Source: Candidatus Altarchaeum sp. CG2_30_32_3053
Lineage (GTDB): Archaea > Altiarchaeota > Altiarchaeia > Altiarchaeales > Altiarchaeaceae
Reading direction: 5' to 3'
NCBI GenBank assembly: GCA_001873845.1
Contig: MNZY01000001.1
Span: 1 to 6,672 of the forward strand
DNA length: 6,672 nucleotides
The position numbers and the translations under genes are program-made. This document shows, in pieces, positions 1 through 5,033 of this stretch (position 1 is its first letter; each line of letters opens with the position of its first letter). The notes under the pieces are model-generated. The model ran no database searches. It had not been told where the DNA came from and worked only from the letters and a program-made list of their open reading frames with translations.

Positions 1-102
1 AACCTTTAATCCGTAACTCTTTAAAATTTTTCCGATTGACGCGGAAACGATACCTTTTCCCTGTCCGCTCATTACTCCTCCTGTAACAACGACATATTTC
101 AT
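1..102 (-). CDS. pyrG: CTP synthase, N-terminal fragment (cut by window edge)
   Basis: Only the first 34 codons are in the window; the rest lies to the left. The translation begins MKYVVVTGGVMSGQGKGI and continues SASIGKILKSYGLKV. This matches the start of the amidoligase (synthetase) domain of CTP synthase, whose family opening is MKYI.VTGGVVSGLGKGI..ASIG..L...G..V. The glycine-rich ATP-binding loop is at residues 8-17 (GGVMSGQGKG), with Lys16 as the expected phosphate-contacting lysine. Family knowledge: the enzyme makes CTP from UTP, ATP and glutamine in the cytoplasm. Gln14 replaces the usual Leu/Val/Ile and is mildly odd. The start is the ATG at 102-100; no Shine-Dalgarno sequence precedes it. 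The four-CBS gene ends 64 bases upstream on the same strand, so co-transcription is possible, though a T-rich stretch lies between them. The identification is strong despite the short fragment. Confidence 0.9.
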   Translation of the reverse strand, partial: MKYVVVTGGVMSGQGKGIVSASIGKILKSYGLKV

Positions 103-115
103 TTGAAAATATCAG

Positions 116-139
116 TAAAATAAGAAATAAAAAATAAAA
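116..139 (-). terminator. Possible T-tract terminator after the four-CBS gene
   Basis: On the minus strand this stretch is a series of T runs (TTTTATTTTTTATTTCTTATTTTAC) with no hairpin needed. Archaeal RNA polymerase can terminate at such oligo-T tracts. It lies between the stop of the four-CBS gene (167) and the pyrG start (102). In an AT-rich genome T runs are common by chance, so this is tentative. Confidence 0.3.
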
Positions 140-166
140 CAGCAGAATAAGACAAGGTATTTATAT

Positions 167-952
167 TTACAAATATGCGCTTAACATCTCTTCAACATCC
201 ACACTCCCCTCCAAATTTTTGTTTTTTTCGTCATCCACAATGGGAATTCTTAAAATTCTGTTTTTTACCATTAACTTTGCCACATTATTAACCCTTTCAT
301 TTAAACTTACACACTTTACTATTGCTTTCATAACCTTCTTTATCTTAATTTTCTTTTGCTTTCCAGATTCCTCGCTTATATTATGTCCTTTATTTATTAA
401 ATCACCGAGCGTAACAAATCCGACAACTATTTTTTTGTTTTTTCCTGCTTTCTTTACCACAGGCATTCCTGTCAAATCAGAGGATAGCATCATCTTTCCA
501 ATCCTGCTTACCTCATCTTCTTCCTCGCAATATAATGTCTCTTTCATAATTTTTTCAACAATATCCACATTTGAAACATACTCATCATTCACAAAGGTAG
601 AAAGAACATCTAGTGCAGAAACAATACCTAAAAATTTGCCTTTGTCATTTTTATCAGTAACTACTATTTGTTTTATGCCGTTGTCAATCATTCTTCTAGC
701 AATTGTTTTTATGTCTTCATCTTCCAAACCAGTAATCGGATGCCTCATCAGACCCTTAACAAGTAAATTTGACCTTGATGATGTAATTTGCAGCACATCT
801 CCTCTGCTTATCACTCCAATCATTTTGTTATTTTTGTCAATTACAGGCATTGCCCTGAATCCCTTGTTCCTCATAATTGCTCTTGCTTTTGTAACAAGGT
901 CATTGTCCCTAACAACATCTACTTTTTTTGTCATAATTTCGCTTACTTTCAT
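167..952 (-). CDS. Four-CBS-domain protein (two Bateman modules)
   Basis: The 261 residues consist almost wholly of four CBS repeats: about 2-57, 65-120, 131-188 and 203-258. Each starts with a short strand and a V.xIM-like helix (VSEIMTKK, VKGLMRHP, VEKIMKET, IKKVMKAI). Each of the first three ends in a G-(I/V)-V-type strand plus D-(V/L) helix (GVISRGDVL, GIVSALDVL, GFVTLGDLI); the fourth is degenerate (GSVDVEEML). Family knowledge: paired CBS domains form Bateman modules that bind adenine nucleotides, S-adenosylmethionine or similar ligands and regulate partner proteins. No catalytic or DNA-binding domain is visible, so the ligand and partner are unknown. There is no signal peptide or membrane segment; it should be cytoplasmic. 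It lies between a second CBS gene upstream and pyrG downstream on the same strand, which makes nucleotide sensing plausible but unproven. The start is the ATG at 952-950. Confidence 0.88.
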   Translation of the reverse strand: MKVSEIMTKKVDVVRDNDLVTKARAIMRNKGFRAMPVIDKNNKMIGVISRGDVLQITSSRSNLLVKGLMRHPITGLEDEDIKTIARRMIDNGIKQIVVTDKNDKGKFLGIVSALDVLSTFVNDEYVSNVDIVEKIMKETLYCEEEDEVSRIGKMMLSSDLTGMPVVKKAGKNKKIVVGFVTLGDLINKGHNISEESGKQKKIKIKKVMKAIVKCVSLNERVNNVAKLMVKNRILRIPIVDDEKNKNLEGSVDVEEMLSAYL

Positions 953-993
953 TTTTGTTAATGGTTAAAATTAATGATAAAAATTTGTTAAAG

Positions 994-1004
994 ATATATT
1001 ATAC
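994..1004 (-). promoter_or_regulatory. TATA-like box upstream of the four-CBS gene
   Basis: The minus strand reads TATAATATATC here, centred about 47 bases before the ATG at 952. At the usual archaeal spacing of about 26 bases, transcription would begin near 972 and give a leader of roughly 20 bases without a Shine-Dalgarno motif. If real, the four-CBS gene has its own promoter rather than relying on the upstream CBS gene. It rests on base composition and position only. Confidence 0.35.
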
Positions 1005-1047
1005 AAACAAAACGATTATATTTAAAATTTAAAACACAAAATGTCTG

Positions 1048-1095
1048 AAAAATTCGCCTCAAAAATTCGCCTCAAAAATTCGCATCCAAAAATTT
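1048..1095 (-). repeat. 13-bp tandem repeat with T5 tracts, possible multiple terminator
   Basis: Plus-strand units AAAAATTCGCCTC lie at 1048-1060 and 1061-1073 (identical). A third with one change (AAAAATTCGCATC) is at 1074-1086, followed by a partial unit CAAAAATTT to 1095. The array starts five bases beyond the stop of the leftward two-CBS gene. On that gene's strand every unit gives GCGAATTTTTG, so the RNA would carry evenly spaced U5 runs. Archaeal termination uses such U tracts, so a multiplied terminator is a reasonable reading. Plain replication slippage with no function is the alternative. Confidence 0.6.
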
Positions 1096-1099
1096 AAGC

Positions 1100-1645
1100 T
1101 CAATATTCATTTCTTTCAGCGTAGTCCCTGATTCTTGACCCTTCACTTATTAACAGATGGAGTTCCGGAGAAATTCTTGCTATGTCTGATTCTGTTATAA
1201 TCCCAACAATTTCTTTTTTTTCATTTGCAACAGGAAGCCGCCTTATATCATATTTTCGCATCTGTCTTGCTGCTTCATCAATTGTATTACCCGGACTTAT
1301 TGTAATTATCCTGCCGGTCATTATATTTTTAGCAATTATTTTTTTCGGATCTTCTCCTTTTGCTACAACTTTATAAACAATATCTTTTGAGGTTATAATT
1401 CCATTTTTATTTTTGCCTTTATCCCTTCCGATTATTACGACTGCTTCTATCCTGTTGGCATACATTAATTTTGCGATGTATTCTATCGTATCACGAGGTT
1501 TTGCACCGATTACTTTTGTTGCCATTATATCCCCTACTTTGATGCTAATCTCTCCGACATTATTTTCAATATCCGCGGTTTCTTCATTGTTCTTGTTTAT
1601 TTCTTCGTCTTCTTCGCTCCTTTTTGTTTCTTTTTTCTTTGGCAT
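1100..1645 (-). CDS. Two-CBS-domain protein with charged N-terminal tail
   Basis: The 181-residue protein has a lysine/glutamate-rich, probably disordered tail (residues 1-33). A Bateman module follows: CBS 1 about 34-92 (VGDIMATKV ... NGIITSKDIV) and CBS 2 about 103-159 (AKNIMTGRI ... VGIITESDIA). It ends with an ISPELHLLI-type tail, a type of ending seen in small archaeal CBS proteins. Asp in the SKD and ESD motifs sits where ribose-contacting Asp residues occur in nucleotide-binding CBS pairs (family knowledge; ligand not proven). No effector domain is visible, so it probably acts on a separate partner. It is transcribed away from the tubulin-like gene and lies 147 bases upstream of the four-CBS gene on the same strand. 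The ATG at 1645-1643 is used. No Shine-Dalgarno sequence is seen, and the TATA-like box about 26 bases upstream suggests a leaderless mRNA. Confidence 0.88.
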   Translation of the reverse strand: MPKKKETKRSEEDEEINKNNEETADIENNVGEISIKVGDIMATKVIGAKPRDTIEYIAKLMYANRIEAVVIIGRDKGKNKNGIITSKDIVYKVVAKGEDPKKIIAKNIMTGRIITISPGNTIDEAARQMRKYDIRRLPVANEKKEIVGIITESDIARISPELHLLISEGSRIRDYAERNEY

Positions 1646-1665
1646 TTTAACAGAAAAATTTAGAA

Positions 1666-1676
1666 AATATATTAAA
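1666..1676 (-). promoter_or_regulatory. TATA-like box for the two-CBS gene (leaderless spacing)
   Basis: The minus strand reads TTTAATATATT, centred about 26 bases upstream of the ATG at 1645. This is the standard distance from an archaeal TATA box to the transcription start. The mRNA would therefore start at or next to the start codon, in agreement with the absence of a Shine-Dalgarno motif. Confidence 0.45.
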
Positions 1677-1760
1677 TTAAATAATATGAATTTTTGATTA
1701 TCGGATTGTTAAATTTGATTATTTTGATAAAATTTTAATATTAGTAATTATGTCTTATCC

Positions 1761-1806
1761 ATTAAAAATATCATTAAAAATATCTAAAAATATCATTAAA
1801 AAGATA
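1761..1806. repeat. 12-bp A/T tandem repeat in the divergent intergenic region
   Basis: Units ATTAAAAATATC occur at 1761-1772 and 1773-1784 (identical). A shortened TAAAAATATC is at 1785-1794 and a diverged ATTAAAAAGATA at 1795-1806. The array lies between the divergently transcribed two-CBS and tubulin-like genes, 83 or more bases from either start codon. Read on the minus strand the core is GATATTTTTAAT, resembling the GATATTTTTAAA seen upstream of eno. It could be a regulator-binding array or slippage in AT-rich DNA. Confidence 0.65.
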
Positions 1807-1850
1807 AAACATTGGATTTTAATTTGTGTTTATTTCTAATTGTTTATGTT

Positions 1851-1863
1851 TTAATTTAAATTT
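1851..1863 (+). promoter_or_regulatory. TATA-like box upstream of the tubulin-like gene
   Basis: TTAATTTAAATTT is centred about 31 bases before the ATG at 1889. This would place the transcription start within a few bases of the start codon. The intervening bases end in an A/T palindrome (TTTTAAAATTTAAAA) that runs into the ATG, with no Shine-Dalgarno motif. The surrounding DNA is uniformly AT-rich, so the exact box is uncertain. Confidence 0.35.
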
Positions 1864-1888
1864 CTGATTCAAATTTTAAAATTTAAAA

Positions 1889-3220
1889 ATGTTTGAAGAA
1901 AGCGAACAGCCGACAAAATGGAGTATCATTGCGTCAGGAGAAGGAGCGGACAGAATTGCACTACAATATCATACGGGATTTCATAATATAGCAATTGAGG
2001 ACAGGGTCTTGCTTTTAAATACTGCTGCTGCTGATGTCCATCCTGAAAAAATTTTTGATTATCTTATAAAAAAGGATGTCCATTTTATAGAAATTTCCGA
2101 AAAGATAAAGCGAGAAAGAATTTGTATATTCGGTTCGTCTCCAGGCGCCGGAAATGTCTGGAAGGTTGGAGAGCTGCAGGCAAGAGAGGACTTTGACACA
2201 ATAAGAAGATATATTTCAAATTTAAAAATAATTGAAGGAGATGTAATACTGACAATTAACACCTTGGGGGGAGGAACAGGAAACGGAAGCACTCCTTATT
2301 TAATAAATGAATTAAAGTACGGCAAAGTACTGATAGCAGGGCATAAAAATAAATTTTTCTCTGTTGGTGTGCTGCCATTTGATGTTGAACCGCCGCAAAG
2401 ACATTTTAATGCTATATGCGGGATGACCCGTTTGTTAAAATATCCTGCTGATGGAAAGGAGTGGAAACAAAATACAGACCTGCTGATTCTCGTAAATAAT
2501 TCCCAGATAGATAATAAAATTATTTCCGACAACTATTCAACTGACAAAATTTTATCCGATGAAGAAAAGTACTATATGGTGAATAAGTCAATAATTGATG
2601 CAATTGATATAATGATCGCCCCAGGAGGAAAGACCTCAAAAACAACTGTTGATGTTGCCGACTATTACCAGATTCCAAGTAATCTGGGGGTTTATCATTT
2701 TACGCCGTGCATCGCAACTGGTCTTGACCCAGAAATTATAGATACGGAAACCGCAATTGACTTTGCTGTTAAAAATCCGATGGCGCCACTGGATATAAAA
2801 ACAGCGACGATGGCTTACTTTATCATGCGGGTTCCAAAGAAATATGTCGGAAAACGGTTTTCACAGGAAGAACTTGAAATAATTACCAAGGAATGGGCGA
2901 TAAATAATATGTGCGGCTCAACAGGAGGAATTGCAAGATATGCTTCCCTTACTTACACAACCAAACAGGAAAATTTTGACATTCTGGTTTTGCTCGGCGG
3001 ATTTTCTCTGAAGGAGGTTATAAAAACATCCCTGCACAAATATGAAATTTTTTCAAAAGGTCTTGAAGATAAAAACATAGCAGGTGAAAATGTGCTCACA
3101 ACGGAAGATACATTGACAATAGAAGAAAAGATAAGAAATTATATAAAACACACAGAGGATGTCATAAAGATAGTTTCTTCAGGCGAAGATGAAGGGTTGT
3201 TAAAGAAGTGGGGATTTTAA
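1889..3220 (+). CDS. Divergent tubulin/FtsZ/CetZ-superfamily GTPase
   Basis: The 443-residue protein shows the nucleotide-binding loops of the superfamily in order: a T1-like loop at 15-24 (ASGEGADRIA); NTAAADV at 44-50, like the INTDAQ/VNTAKAD strand-loop; GAGN..KVGELQARED at 86-101, the T3 position (compare GAGA.PEVG.....E of FtsZ); and the tubulin G-box GGGTGNG at 127-133 (T4). The segment VGVLPFDVEP (159-168) matches the strand after T4 in CetZ, and LILVNNSQI (199-207) matches the FtsZ/CetZ LI...N region. The catalytic T7 loop appears as TVDVAD (253-258): both aspartates are present, but the usual leading Asn (NxDxxD) is Thr. DILVLLGGFS (364-373) fits the C-terminal domain. Family knowledge: such proteins polymerise with GTP and act in division or cell shape. 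No FtsZ-type C-terminal anchor peptide is obvious. I place it nearer CetZ or non-canonical FtsZ than canonical FtsZ; the role is unknown. aspS follows after 60 bases. Confidence 0.85.
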   Translation: MFEESEQPTKWSIIASGEGADRIALQYHTGFHNIAIEDRVLLLNTAAADVHPEKIFDYLIKKDVHFIEISEKIKRERICIFGSSPGAGNVWKVGELQAREDFDTIRRYISNLKIIEGDVILTINTLGGGTGNGSTPYLINELKYGKVLIAGHKNKFFSVGVLPFDVEPPQRHFNAICGMTRLLKYPADGKEWKQNTDLLILVNNSQIDNKIISDNYSTDKILSDEEKYYMVNKSIIDAIDIMIAPGGKTSKTTVDVADYYQIPSNLGVYHFTPCIATGLDPEIIDTETAIDFAVKNPMAPLDIKTATMAYFIMRVPKKYVGKRFSQEELEIITKEWAINNMCGSTGGIARYASLTYTTKQENFDILVLLGGFSLKEVIKTSLHKYEIFSKGLEDKNIAGENVLTTEDTLTIEEKIRNYIKHTEDVIKIVSSGEDEGLLKKWGF

Positions 3221-3252
3221 TCTGGTCTTAAATTTCAAATTAAATTTGGGGT

Positions 3253-3282
3253 CATAATTTTAAAAATCATAATTTTAAAAAT
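3253..3282 (+). repeat. Perfect 15-bp tandem duplication running into the aspS start codon
   Basis: CATAATTTTAAAAAT occurs twice with no gap (3253-3267 and 3268-3282). The last two bases of the second copy are the first two of the aspS ATG (3281-3283). The first copy lies about 14-28 bases upstream of the ATG, roughly where a TATA box would sit for a leaderless transcript. The duplication may have copied a promoter element or start context. No Shine-Dalgarno motif is present. Confidence 0.8.
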
Positions 3283-4624
3283 GCAGATTTCGTTTAAAAA
3301 CAGAGTATATACAAGTCAGTTGAAAAATTTTGTAAACAGCGAAAACAATGAGGTATTAATTGCGGGATGGGTGCAGGAAATAAGAGACCTTGGAAATTTA
3401 AAATTTATTATTTTAAGAGACAGAGAAGGAACCGCACAAATTTGTATGAAGAAAAAGATAACAGGCGACAAGATATTGAAGGAAGTAAAGGAACTAACAA
3501 AGGAGTCAGTAATAAGTGTCAGGGGAAATTTATCTGCAAATCCAAAAGCCCCGAACGGATATGAAATTTTCCCGAATGAACTAATTGTTATTTCAACTGC
3601 AAATGTTCCCCTGCCATTGGATCCAAGCGAAAAAGCAGTAAAGGCAGATGTTACTGCAAATATAGATACACGGCTTGACAACAGATTCCTTGATTTAAGG
3701 AAGAAGGATGTTACGGCAATATTTAAGCTGCGAAACAATATAATTAATACGGGCAGAAAATTTTTAAGTGATCGTAAATTTGTTGAAATCCACTCTCCAA
3801 AAATTATCGCGAGCGCATCGGAAGGCGGTACAGAACTTTTTCCGATAGCATATTTTGACAAAGAGGCCTTCCTTGCACAGTCACCCCAGCTTTACAAGCA
3901 GATGATGATGGCTGCTGGCTTTGACCGGATTTTTGAAACAGCAACATATTTCAGGGCTGAAATGCATGACACAACGAGACATCTGAATGAAATCACTGCT
4001 TTTGACTCCGAAATGTCATTTATAGACAGCGAGAATGATGTTATGGATGTTGTAGAGGGATTAATAAAGACGATTTTAAACGAAGCAAAGGACTCGGAAG
4101 AGATAAAAATTTTAAACAGGGAAATTTCGGTCCCGGAAAAATTTCCGCGTTTAAGTTATGATGAATGTCTGCAATATCTTAATGAAAAAAACATAACTAT
4201 TGAATGGGGTGGCGACATAGACACAAAGTGTGAAAGGATTATGGGAGAGATAGTAAAAGACAAATTCGGAAGCGAATTGTTCTTCATAACAAAATATCCT
4301 CTTAAAATAAAGCCGTTTTATACCGCACCGGAAAATTTCAGCGCAGATGATAAATACAGCAGGGCGTTTGATATGGAATATAAAGGCGTGGAAATTTCAT
4401 CCGGAGGACAGAGGGTTCACATTTACGATTTGCTTGTTGAACGGATTAAAAGATGCAATCTGAACCCTGAAAATTTTAAATTTTATCTTGACGCATTTAA
4501 ATACGGAATGCCTCCTCACGGAGGATTTGGACTGGGAATTGAAAGAATTTTAATGCAGATGCTTGATGCGACGGTAAGAGAAGTTATATTATTCCCGAGA
4601 GACAGACATCGGCTGACACCTTAA
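3281..4624 (+). CDS. aspS: Aspartyl-tRNA synthetase, archaeal type, possibly non-discriminating
   Basis: The 447-residue protein has the N-terminal OB-fold anticodon-binding domain (about 24-105, IAGWVQEIRDLG) and a class II catalytic core (about 130-447). Visible motifs: motif 1 around FVEIHSPKI (167-175); the flipping loop SEGGTELF (180-187); the aspartate/ATP pocket QSPQLYKQ (200-207); motif 2 FRAEMHDTTRHLNE (224-237) with Arg225; EISSGGQR (371-378); and motif 3 GGFGLGIER (414-422) with Arg422. It ends LFPRDRHRLTP, as archaeal enzymes do, and is of usual archaeal length. It charges tRNA-Asp with aspartate in the cytoplasm. Two positions known to set tRNA specificity in the Thermococcus enzyme (Trp26, Lys85) are Gln32 and Pro91 here. 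Pro matches relaxed enzymes that also make Asp-tRNA-Asn; Gln fits neither class cleanly. One residue seems missing before VREVILFPRD compared with relatives. It follows the tubulin-like gene by 60 bases and may be co-transcribed or have its own A/T promoter. Confidence 0.95.
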   Translation: MQISFKNRVYTSQLKNFVNSENNEVLIAGWVQEIRDLGNLKFIILRDREGTAQICMKKKITGDKILKEVKELTKESVISVRGNLSANPKAPNGYEIFPNELIVISTANVPLPLDPSEKAVKADVTANIDTRLDNRFLDLRKKDVTAIFKLRNNIINTGRKFLSDRKFVEIHSPKIIASASEGGTELFPIAYFDKEAFLAQSPQLYKQMMMAAGFDRIFETATYFRAEMHDTTRHLNEITAFDSEMSFIDSENDVMDVVEGLIKTILNEAKDSEEIKILNREISVPEKFPRLSYDECLQYLNEKNITIEWGGDIDTKCERIMGEIVKDKFGSELFFITKYPLKIKPFYTAPENFSADDKYSRAFDMEYKGVEISSGGQRVHIYDLLVERIKRCNLNPENFKFYLDAFKYGMPPHGGFGLGIERILMQMLDATVREVILFPRDRHRLTP

Positions 4625-4679
4625 AATTTAGTAATTGTGCGCTTAATTTATCAGATATTTATCAGACAATTACCAAATT
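4625..4679 (+). repeat. Imperfect inverted repeat directly after the aspS stop
   Basis: Arms 4625-4638 and 4666-4679 pair at 13 of 14 positions (core GTAATTGT / ACAATTAC, one mismatch, then AATTT / AAATT). The loop is 27 bases. The loop and right arm also contain a 10-bp direct repeat ATTTATCAGA (4646-4655 and 4657-4666). The left arm begins on the base after the aspS TAA. It could mark the mRNA 3' end (processing or stability) or be a protein-binding site. It lacks the U tract of a classical terminator. Confidence 0.45.
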
Positions 4680-4849
4680 AAAAAATGGAAAAACCTATCA
4701 TTGCAGACAAATATGAATAGACATGTTGCAAATTAAGAATAATAACTTAACTTTATTACTTGTTTAAATCCTATCTTTCCCACCATCAGAAAATGGACGA
4801 GTAATTTTAAAAATTTACAAAATTAATTATGCTTAAAAACAAAAATACG

Positions 4850-4896
4850 CTCACTTCGTTCGTGTCTTTTCAAATTCTCTGCGAATTTGAAAATAA
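4850..4896 (+). repeat. Hairpin repeat unit 1
   Basis: The unit starts CTCACTTCGTTCG and ends in a perfect 11-bp stem with a five-base loop. The left arm is TTTTCAAATTC (4867-4877), the loop TCTGC, and the right arm GAATTTGAAAA (4883-4893). It aligns with unit 2 through CTCACT-(A)-TCGTT, a G and a T at shared positions, and TTTT. Unit 2 begins directly after it. Confidence 0.7.
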
Positions 4897-4897
4897 C

Positions 4898-4944
4898 CTC
4901 ACTATCGTTTGGATATTTTTAAATCTTTAGGATTTAAAAATTAC
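4898..4944 (+). repeat. Hairpin repeat unit 2
   Basis: The unit starts CTCACTATCGTTTGGATATT and forms a perfect 11-bp stem. The left arm is ATTTTTAAATC (4915-4925), the loop TTTAG, and the right arm GATTTAAAAAT (4931-4941). An outer pairing GTTTGG (4907-4912) with CCAAAC (4947-4952) would extend the hairpin across a small internal loop. The stem bases differ from unit 1 but pairing is kept, so the structure rather than the sequence is shared. Its first 20-base block (4900-4919) recurs exactly in unit 3. Confidence 0.7.
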
Positions 4945-4980
4945 GCCCAAACCTTTACGCAGGGGTGGGAAACTCGGGAT

Positions 4981-4995
4981 AAATTAAAAAATAAT
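4981..4995 (+). promoter_or_regulatory. TATA-like box upstream of eno
   Basis: The A/T-only stretch AAATTAAAAAATAAT is centred about 44 bases before the eno ATG, directly after the GC-rich island. At the usual spacing, transcription would start near 5014 and give a leader of under 20 bases. The start point would fall in the hairpin of repeat unit 3. The assignment rests on position and composition only. Confidence 0.35.
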
Positions 4996-5033
4996 CGCAC
5001 TATCGTTTGGATATTTTAAATAAAATTTAAAAT
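4996..5033 (+). repeat. Hairpin repeat unit 3, overlapping the eno start codon
   Basis: CACTATCGTTTGGATATTTT (4998-5017) is an exact 20-base copy of 4900-4919 in unit 2. It is followed by a 9-bp A/T stem: ATTTTAAAT (5013-5021), loop AAA, ATTTAAAAT (5025-5033). The right arm contains the first two bases of the eno ATG (5032-5034). The unit thus has the same layout as units 1 and 2, with a shorter stem lacking the closing G-C pair. Confidence 0.75.

Larger units (their letters stand above)
4768..4980. other. Unexplained intergenic element bounded by an imperfect inverted repeat
   Basis: The gap between aspS and eno (4625-5031) has no recognisable gene. Within it, ATCC-N4-TTTCCCACC (4768-4784) is the reverse complement of GGTGGGAAA-N4-GGAT (4964-4980), so 13 of 17 positions pair. 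The pair encloses two related hairpin repeat units (4850-4896 and 4898-4944) and a GC-rich island (about 4944-4979, roughly 60% G+C by eye). Possible readings are a small non-autonomous transposable element with degenerate ends, or a structured non-coding RNA closed by a long-range stem. No clear target duplication flanks it. A 33-codon open frame (4829-4930) crosses both hairpins, but its composition gives no reason to think it is translated. Confidence 0.4.

Noticed and set aside
219..968. Long open frame (249 codons) on the plus strand
   Set aside because: It is antisense to the four-CBS gene, whose domain pattern is clear. The translation is a Phe/Ile/Ser-rich shadow of lysine-rich codons and resembles no family.
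1041..1097. 18-codon frame (MSEKFASKIRLKNSHPKI) preceded by a TTTAAAATTTAAAA context like real gene starts
   Set aside because: It is made mainly of the 13-bp tandem repeat, is very short, and has no sign of selection at the protein level.
3316..3861. 181-codon open frame antisense to aspS
   Set aside because: It is a shadow of the N-terminal half of a clearly identified AspRS, with low-complexity hydrophobic translation.
4685..4720. 11-codon frame (MEKPIIADKYE) with a start context similar to that of eno
   Set aside because: It is too short to judge. The resemblance to the eno start is limited to A/T bases and ATGGAAAAA, which can arise by chance.
4829..4930. 33-codon frame crossing hairpin units 1 and 2
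   Set aside because: The palindromes explain the sequence. The translation has no recognisable feature, and the frame ends in the loop of unit 2.
4944..4980. tRNA gene in the GC-rich island
   Set aside because: No cloverleaf, T-loop (GGTTCRANYCC) or anticodon arm can be found.
4768..5033. CRISPR array
   Set aside because: The repeat units are too few, unevenly spaced and contain their own hairpins. There are no uniform spacers and no cas genes.
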